Positions 57,202 to 64,000 of a DNA stretch of 64,000 bases are shown here, piece after piece. The DNA comes from Talpa occidentalis. Taxonomy: Eukaryota; Chordata; Mammalia; Eulipotyphla; Talpidae. The notes under the pieces are model-generated. The model saw only the letters and a program-made list of their open reading frames with translations. It did not search any database and was not told the DNA's origin. How positions within the stretch are numbered: the stretch's first letter is position 1; every line of letters begins with the position of its first letter. The position numbers and the translations under genes are program-made. The stretch is from positions 41,466,329-41,530,328 of the forward strand of contig NW_023601212.1 of assembly GCF_014898055.3 (NCBI RefSeq). The letters run 5' to 3'.

Positions 57202-60200
57202 TCACATAACCGCACAACACTGGCACGTCTTCTGCTTAGGGCCACTCGCCTCTTCACCCTCGGGAGGGGCAGATGGCTCAGGCTGCCGGTCAGGTGCATA
57301 GGTGGGCACAGGGTGGGCACTGGGCCCCTCTACCTGAAGCAGTGGCTGGCACTCAGGGGGCTGTTCTGGAGCTGGGGTCTCCACCAGGACGGGTGTGGTG
57401 TCCCCCATGGGGCCGTGGCCCTCAGCAGGGGTTTGGGGCTTCATGGCTGTCTCCACTGGGGAGACTTCCAGTTTCTGGGGCTGTGATCCTTCCTCTGGTC
57501 CTGGTTCCTTCATGGCCTCCAAGGGAGCCTCTGCCTCACTCACCTCCTCTGCCTGACATTCCGTACCTTCTCCTGACTCTCTCTGTTCTTCTGCACTCAG
57601 ACCTTCCTCTGAACACAGACCTTGCATAGTCTTTGCCTCCAATGCTTCCTCATCTCCTTTTTTCTCTGCCTGTAGTGCTTCCTCACCTCCTCTCAGCACC
57701 TTCAATGATGCCTCTCCTTTTCTCTCTGACACCAATGGTTCTTGAATTGCCTCTAACTCTTCATCTCTTTTCTTCTCTACCAGCAATACTTCCTCACCTC
57801 CTTTTTCCTCTACCACCAATGCTTCCTCACCTCCTTCCCCCTCTACCTCCAATGCTTCTTCTCCTCCTCTCTCTACTTTAAATGCTTCCTTACCACCTTC
57901 TCCATCTACCTCCAATGCTTCCTCACCTCTTCCTCCTTCTACTTTCAATGTTTCCTTTACATCTCTCCCTACCTTCAGTGCTGCCTCACCTCCCTCTCTT
58001 TCTACCTTTAATTCTTCCTCCCCCTCTTCCCTTTTTACCTTTAACACTTCCCCTCCTTCTTTCTCTACCTTCAATGATATCTCACCTCTTCTCTCCATCA
58101 CCACTGGTTTTTCAACCTCTAGCTTTTTTTTATCATCTCCTGTCTTCTCTACTCCCAATGACTCCTTGTCTCTTTCCCTATCTGCCACTTCCTTTCTTTC
58201 TATGGACAGTGGTTCCTCATCTCTTCTCCTCTCCAGCTGCAAAGTTTCCTCACTTCCCACCAGCAACCCCTCCTCCCCTTCCCACTCGGTCCCTGCCTTT
58301 TTCTCATTTCCCTTTTCCCCAGATTGCTCTGCTAGGCTCTTCTCCACCTCCCAGCTTTCTTCCACTCCTCTCTCCTCTGCCCCCAGAGAACTCTCATCTC
58401 CTCCCTCCCTGCCTGTCACCCTTGGTCCTCCCACCCCCTCTACCTGCAGCTCCTCCCATTCCTCAGTGAGGGTCACTCTTTCCACCCAAATGAATGACCC
58501 CTCTACTCCTCCAGAGCCTCCTTGCTTGTCACCATCAGGGCTGCTCCTGGAGGCACCATCCCCCTCATGAGAAGCTGCTTCCTCTATTCCCTCCTGGATT
58601 CTTGGTGAGCTGGTTGGCACAGCCTCTGGTCCCCTACCTGTCTCCCCTGTGGCCTCTGAGTTACTGTCCTCCGGGCCCCCAACTCCTTCCCAGATCACCT
58701 CCACAATCCCTCTCTCCTCTTTCACCCAGGATGGGAGCCCTAGACGATCGGCTTCCTGCCTTTCCCCGATGGCCTCTAGCACCATCTCCTCAACCTTCGC
58801 CTCCAGCTCTGGGCCTGTGGCCTCTGTGGCACAGTCCTCTGTGGCCCTCAGCCCCTCCCACACTACCTTCACTACACCCCCTCCTTTGGTCTCACCCCCA
58901 CTGCCCTTGAATTCTGCTACCCCTGGACTCGAAGGAGAGCTTGGTTCTGGGCAGGGGCCATTGGCTTCTGAGGAAGGCCCTGCTGCCCCGGGGGCCAGCC
59001 TTAGGGCTGGTGGAACTTCTACAATCTCATCTCTATGCTCAGAGGAGAACTCTGGGGGTGTGCCCACTAGCCCAGCTGGCAGGGAGGCTCGCTTGTCCGG
59101 ATCAGTCTGGCCTGAGGAAGTCAGAGGAGAGATGCGGTTACAGGGTGAGGAGGGAGTCCCAAGAGCCCTTCTCTTGGGACCCAAACACCCACCTGCAGGG
59201 TCTGTTTCCATGCAGAGCTGGGAAAGAGGACGGTGACCCTACAAGGATGACAGAGTCAAGGTCAGGCGATGTCCCTACTTCAAGCCTCCCTCCATCCCAG
59301 ACCCCCCCACCCTGGCTTAAATGCCCTCAATGACTCCCCATTACCTTCAGAACTAAACAATCTATTACACCTAAGACTTCCTCACCTGTCTTATTTCTCT
59401 TTGTTCCTGTGCCTCACATATTGTAGTTACTTGATCAATACTGTGGCCATGCAGGCAGTCCTCTGTATTTGAGTTCTCTCTATCCTCTGCTAGTTACTGA
59501 GGTTCCAGTGGATAAAGGACACTTATGCTTTCTCACTATTGAAACTTACATTCCAGTGGGCTGAGGTAGGTAATAAACAGAACCACAAATAGCTATGTAA
59601 CATAATTATTCCCCAGTGAGGGAGAAAAAAGCAGGCTGAAAGGCTAAGGAGTGTCTGGGAAGTGATGTCATGACTTCTTTAGATATAAGATGCAGGATGG
59701 TTTCTAAGAGTAGGTGATGACATTGAACAGAAACCTGAAGGGTGAGAAGCACCCTTGAATCAAGAAAGGGGGGGGGTTACATTTTAGGCAGAAGGGGCAG
59801 CAAGTGTAAAGGTCCTGGAGCTACAATGAGTGAGGCAAGTTGAAGGAATCAGAGTATCACTGTGACTGGAATCAAGGCAGGTAGGGGGCAAGAGAAAGAA
59901 AATAGGGTGGGGGAATAGTTCTTTGACTCCATTCTCCTCTTTCCAGTCTCCAAGTCTTCCTTGGAGTTTCCTCTGCCTAAAATTCTCTTCCCCCTCTTTT
60001 CTAGTTCTCACTCAGATTGAGCATAGGTGTCACCACCTCCAGGAAGCCTTTCCTGAGTCCCCAGTCCCATTCAGGTGCTAGCAAGGAACTCCTGGCTTAT
60101 TCTAAAAACCCATGAAGTGCTTCTCACACCAATTAACAGGTCTTTTCCTCTCTGCCCTGCAACAGCACTAGATAGCTAAGGCAAGACATCAGGGAGAGGG

Positions 60201-60549
60201 AGAGACTGGAAAATCCTCACTATAGTCAGGCACAAATGTTGCTGAATCCTTGGACTTCAAGAAAAGCTCAGAGAGCTTTGGGCAAGGAAAGTGACTTGTC
60301 CCAGATAACAAAGCAAAGAAGTAGAAGCAGCGGACCAACTAGTTAAACTATATGTGGCGAGGTCCTGCTTTGGACTCTGCGGTCACACCTCTCCCCCTTT
60401 TGTCCTGCTGGCTCCTCACCTGTCTTCGCCAGGTAGGCCTGCCTGAAAGCTTGTGCAGGGCACCTGTGGACGCACTTTGCAACAGCTGCAGCTGGGACTG
60501 GAGTCTGGGGAGGAGAGACAAGGGGCTGTAGGCTCCCAAATTCAATAGA

Positions 60550-60585
<36 letters not shown>

Positions 60586-62384
60586 GGCACCTCCCCAGAG
60601 CAGGCCCAGGGTCCTGGCCTTGCTCTGCTGGGAAAAAAGGGCAAGTAGGGGCCCCACCCACTCACGTGAACAAGCTATCTTCCAGGTTCCGGATGCGAGC
60701 CTGAGCCTGTTCCTCAGGAGACTGGAGGTCCTGTGAGGTGGGGTCCTCTGGCTGCTCTGGCCCCTCAGCAGCTCCATCCATGAGCCAGCGCTCCCGGAGA
60801 GACTTCCTCTGGGCATGGGAAGGGAGTCCCAGCTGAACATACAGCTACCCCATTTCATTTAGGGTCTTCTCCTGACCAGCCCAAACTAAATGCGGTACAC
60901 ATTTCTCCTCTAGGCTGGGATATATGTCCTCACTGCCCCCACGACATGCTCAGGTGGGCCAGAAGCCCCATTAGCAGCCCATCGCTTTCCTAGGATGGGA
61001 AGAACAACACCCATCAATCTCCCTACCCCTTCCAGAATAGGAGGGACAGATCCATGCATAGGTGAGATCCATGTCCCATGAGCCCCTTCCTATCCCAAAG
61101 AATAGTGTCCCCACACTCTTCCCAAGGGTGGACCAAAAGTCCCCATCACCACCACCCACTCTGCCAAACTGGGAAAGATGTCCGTCCCCCAAATGGAAAG
61201 CAACGCCCCCCAAATTAGATGGAGGATCCAAGGGTCCCCCAAACCCACTCTGACAGACATTTCCGCTTGGTTCCGCAGGCGCCCTCCCCGCCCCCAACCT
61301 TGAGCCGCTCGACGCGGAGTTTTTCCTCCTCCAGCTCGCGCCGCGCCGCCCGGATCTCCTCCTGCAGCCGCCGCTTCTCCTGCGCACAGGACCCGGAGCT
61401 GCACGCGGTTGGGCGGGGCCGTCGCCTCCCTTTTACCCTCCCGCCCCCCGCCTCCCGCGGCTCCCGTGCCTGCAAAGCGAGCTGAGGGAGGGGGCTCCCC
61501 GGAGCGCAAGGTGTGGGCGGGGGGGGGGTGCTGGAGCGGGCAGGGGGCTGCGGACGCGCTGACTCAGCAGCGGGAGGGGGTGGGGCGGGAGGGGGCGGGG
61601 CGGGCCGGGGCGGGCCGGGGCGGGCCGGGGCGGGCCGGGGCGGGCGGGGCGGGCCGCGCCCGGGATGCTGCGGAGGCCTCGCGGGTTCCTGCGGGGGGTC
61701 TGTGGATTTGAGGCGAGAGGACCTTGGAGTGTGGATCCTGAGCTGGGTAGAGTTGTGGATGTGGAGACAGTTAAGGGACACGGGGTTTCAGAAATGGGGG
61801 TCCAGATATGAGGATCAAAGGGAGAAGACAAATAATGAAGGTGGAGTCATAGAAGTCCAGAGAAACTGGGATATAGATATGGGGTCCAGAGAGATGGAGT
61901 GTGGGGGTGGGGTGCAGACGCTGGGAGTGCAGAGATAGCAGTTCAGAGATTGGGGTACTTATATGGGGTCCAGAGAGGTGCGGATTCAGAGATAAGTTGT
62001 CAGAGAGATGAGGGCCTGAGAGATGGAGCCAGACATTGGGGTATTTGACAGACCGAAGTTCAAGAATGGGGCATCTTATAGTGCAGGGCAGGGAGGGGAG
62101 AATGGAGTGCAGGGTCCGCAGCTCACTCTTCTGGGAGCGGCAGCTGACCATACAGAGGAACTAGGGAGCAGAGCGGCCTGAGGCTTTAAGTAGGAATACC
62201 CAAGCAGGGCTGGAGGTTAAGGCGCTGCTTCCCGCCCCTTTAACAGCGCTAGGTCTGCTCGGGAGGTTGGACGTGAGGTGGGGAAGAAGCTGTGGGTTCC
62301 CGGGTCGTGGGTCTATCGCCCTGGGAGGGCGTCACTTACCGCGATGACCTCTAGCCTCTGCCGATAGAGGGAGCTCTCGGCCAC
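57202..62384 (-). CDS. PALM3: PALM3, paralemmin-3
   Basis: Paralemmins are lipid-anchored scaffold proteins at the plasma membrane. Exons on the minus strand: 62388-62340 (coding text from 62384), 61379-61299, 60808-60666, 60504-60420 and 59217-57202; phases agree and give 789 residues counted from the GTG. Residues 1-60 form the conserved coiled-coil head (AESSLYRQRLEVIA, EKRRLQEEIRAARRE, KSLRERWLMDG). A second heptad stretch follows (ARIRNLEDSLFTLQSQLQLL). Exon 5 is one large acidic exon with Glu/Lys-rich repeats (about 440-650). The end CQCCAVM gives a CaaX box with upstream cysteines suited to palmitoylation. The codon where human PALM3 starts (ATGGCCGAG) is GTG here. The exon 5 acceptor at 59217 is chosen because it keeps phase; a closer acceptor near 59118 would not. 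Confidence 0.93.
57630..58255 (-). repeat. Glu-rich tandem repeat in PALM3
   Basis: A degenerate unit of about 12-14 codons (core GGEEALEVE / KKGDEEALEAE) recurs roughly 14 times. On the plus strand it appears as CCTCACCTCCTT / CTACCTCCAATGCTTCC alternation. Confidence 0.85.
59218..60419. other. PALM3 intron before the large exon
   Basis: 1.2 kb, no repeat or second gene recognised. Confidence 0.6.
60550..60580 (+). repeat. (TC)n run in a short PALM3 intron
   Basis: About 14 TC units inside the 161-bp intron between exons 60808-60666 and 60504-60420; purine-rich on the PALM3 strand. Confidence 0.9.
60809..61298. other. PALM3 intron
   Basis: 490 bp, nothing recognised. Confidence 0.6.
61262..61700. 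promoter_or_regulatory. CpG island over PALM3 second listed exon
   Basis: GC- and CpG-rich block covering exon 61379-61299 and its upstream intron, including the G-rich tandem array at 61571-61655. It could hold an internal promoter; no start site can be read from sequence alone. Confidence 0.5.
61571..61655 (+). repeat. GC-rich 10-bp tandem repeat, G-quadruplex-prone
   Basis: CGGGCCGGGG is repeated about four times within a longer G-run array (GGGGG, GGGG, GGG tracts separated by one to three bases). Confidence 0.9.
61701..62339. other. PALM3 intron, purine-rich part
   Basis: Contains loosely repeated GAGATGGGGTCCAGAGAG-like phrases between about 61780 and 62060 (period 25-40 bp, imperfect), possibly an old minisatellite. 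Confidence 0.45.
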
Positions 62385-62980
62385 AGGCCTGGGGGAAGAG
62401 GATGGGGAATTCAAGAGTCTCCTAGGGCCCCCATCCCTTAGAAGAGTGACCTTTTAAACGCCCCCTGAGCGACTTGAAAACCAACCAAAGCCCAGCATTT
62501 TTCTCTAGTTCTCTGTTGCACCTGGGAGGAGCCAGGACAGAAGGGGCTTTTGGGGACTCCTGAGATCCCAAGAGGAGAAACTAAAACAGGTTGAGCTCAA
62601 GCCCTTCCTAGAGCCTTAGTTTCCTCATCTGTAAAATGTGCTGGGATAGCTTGACTTTGCAAAGGGGTACCTTGCCAGGAAGTATCCACGCAAGTAAAAT
62701 CTTAGGATACAGTACTCCAAAAACAGCATAGTTTACTATTAATAACTTTAATAGTTTCCATGATTAGTAATCTTTATAATTAATTATAACTATCCCCCTC
62801 TTTGTCCTACAGAAACTCTAATTTTGCCAGCTTTTAATTTGCTGTGTGTCTCTTTTCAACTTCACACACTCTCTGGGCCTGGGCTCATATCTAAGATCCC
62901 TTAAGAGGGGGGTGGGAGGGGGCGGGCGGAATGTAAGGGAGTCTGGAAAGAGAAGTGACTGTTCCACTAGGACACAGGCC

Positions 62981-62994
62981 GTTGCTATGGTAAC
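62981..62994 (-). promoter_or_regulatory. Consensus X-box (RFX site)
   Basis: The minus strand reads GTTACC-AT-AGCAAC, a full match to GTNRCC-N2-RGYAAC. It lies about 600 bp upstream of the first recognised PALM3 exon. Confidence 0.6.
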
Positions 62995-63521
62995 TCAAGT
63001 TGCTTCTTCCACATGCCAACCCCCCTGGGGCAAGGGTCACTAGGCGGTGCTGCCTAGCACTGGACTCCGTCTGAGCTGGGAGGAGGGGAAGAGAATATAC
63101 TGTGTAAAGTTTAACCTGAGAGTCCCCCATTGTTGTTCTCCTTGAATCATCCCCAGGGCCCACATTTCCCAGCCATCAGGGCTGCCCCTGGCGCCATCTA
63201 GGCTTCCCAGGCAGCTAGGGGCTGACTGGTACTGGAGGAAGCTTAGGGACAATCATTCCATCAAACTGTTATCACTGGCATGCACTGAGCTCTGACTTCA
63301 TGCAGGTACTTCACAGACCATTATCTAGGAAGATATATCAATCTGCCCATTGTCCTGACCCTTAGCCTAGGGGTAGGCACAAGTTCAAATTCATTAATTT
63401 GAGCAGTAACCCTACTGGGTAAGCAGTCACCTCATTGCACACACTCCAGTGGGGCCTCCCATATCTTCCCTGGCCACACACACCATGAAGGCATAATATC
63501 GATCATGTATTTAGCACTTAC

Positions 63522-63542
63522 TATATATATATATATATATAT
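63522..63542. repeat. (AT)n run
   Basis: About ten TA units. Confidence 0.9.
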
Positions 63543-64000
63543 TTATAGTGCTCTAAGTGCCCTCCAGGGCTTCCGCTAGGCTGCCACAAACCACCTCCAC
63601 CTCTCCCTGCCTGCCTTGATCTTAATACATTGTAGTTGACTCTGCTGAGTTGACATTCTCACTGAGAATAAAATCAGCCAACCATTAGCTAGCACATACC
63701 ATGTGCCAGGCTCTGTTAAATGCTTCACCTATAGTAACTCATTTAATTCTCCCAACCATCCTAGTAAATAGTACTGTCCCTGTTTAACAGATGGGGAAAC
63801 AGGCTCAGATAAGTGACAAGAAGTGATGAAAAAAATGTCTAAGGTCAATGAATCAGAATCAAAACTTGAGGTTTTCAGGCCCAAAGGATGGGAACACCAG
63901 AGGAAGGGTTTCCAGGCACCCCCATCTTGCAGCCAGGAGACCAGAGATGAAGCTGGGAATCTCTGATTTCAACTGGACATGGGGCTCAAGTCATGCTTTG

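Larger units (their letters stand above)
62389..64000. other. Region upstream of the recognised PALM3 coding exons
   Basis: No further coding exon was found. It includes a consensus X-box at 62981-62994, an (AT)n run near 63522-63542 and MIR-like text near 63660-63850 (CATACCATGTGCCAGGCTCT; GATGGGGAAACAGGCTCAGA). A non-coding PALM3 exon may lie here. Confidence 0.55.

Noticed and set aside
57630..58255. Regular repeat array resembling a CRISPR locus
   Set aside because: Units are degenerate, coding and without spacers; this is a eukaryotic protein repeat.
59100..59135. Alternative acceptor (GACTTCCTCAG near 59119) for the large PALM3 exon
   Set aside because: Joining it to the exon at 60504-60420 would put the GQTD..KRASLPAG text out of frame; the acceptor at 59217 keeps phase.
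57633..59236. Several long plus-strand reading frames rich in Pro, Leu and Ser
   Set aside because: They are antisense shadows of the Glu-rich PALM3 exon, whose phase and similarity are secure.

Overview
The window is mammalian nuclear DNA. Genes are split into many exons with GT/AG introns, CpG-island promoters and AATAAA poly(A) signals. About 34 copies of one tRNA-derived SINE are present, together with L1, MIR, MER5/hAT and MaLR debris. The gene order RFX1 - RLN3 - IL27RA - PALM3 matches the block on human 19p13.12. The SINE (A-box-like head, GGTTCGATCCC B box, a core ending in a TAAATAAATAAATCTTT tail) is neither Alu/B1, carnivore CAN, ruminant Bov-tA, horse ERE nor bat VES. I suspect a laurasiatherian, perhaps a horseshoe or leaf-nosed bat (Rhin-1-like SINE), but I cannot confirm this without a repeat library.

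Layout. Positions 1-19.2 kb hold the 5' half of RFX1 on the minus strand: coding exons between 12,102 and 95, a non-coding first exon near 18.96-19.18 kb in a CpG island, and the DNA-binding half off the left edge. Positions 19.2-38.8 kb are a gene-poor spacer full of repeats, with a COX6B1-type processed pseudogene near 36.1-36.5 kb and a 5'-inverted L1 carrying a nested SINE at 29.6-31.1 kb. RLN3 (plus, two exons, 38,884-40,605) follows. Its poly(A) signal lies only about 370 bp before the IL27RA start codon. IL27RA (plus, 14 exons, 41,540-56,370) meets PALM3 (minus, 62,384-57,202) tail to tail; their poly(A) signals are under 200 bp apart. The last 1.6 kb lies upstream of the recognised PALM3 coding exons and holds a consensus X-box, the binding motif of the RFX family.

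The genes do not form one pathway: RFX1 is a transcription factor, relaxin-3 a neuropeptide, IL27RA a cytokine receptor and PALM3 a membrane-attached scaffold. The most interesting departures are an array of symmetric duplicated-looking exons in the RFX1 activation domain; a WSXWS motif in IL27RA that reads WGEES; a 22-residue IL27RA tail extension that runs into MIR-like sequence; an Arg-to-Lys change at RLN3 position B8; a GTG where the PALM3 start ATG is expected; an enlarged Glu-rich repeat in PALM3; a TATA promoter antisense to the RFX1 first exon; and a GC-rich cryptic exon inside an RFX1 intron.
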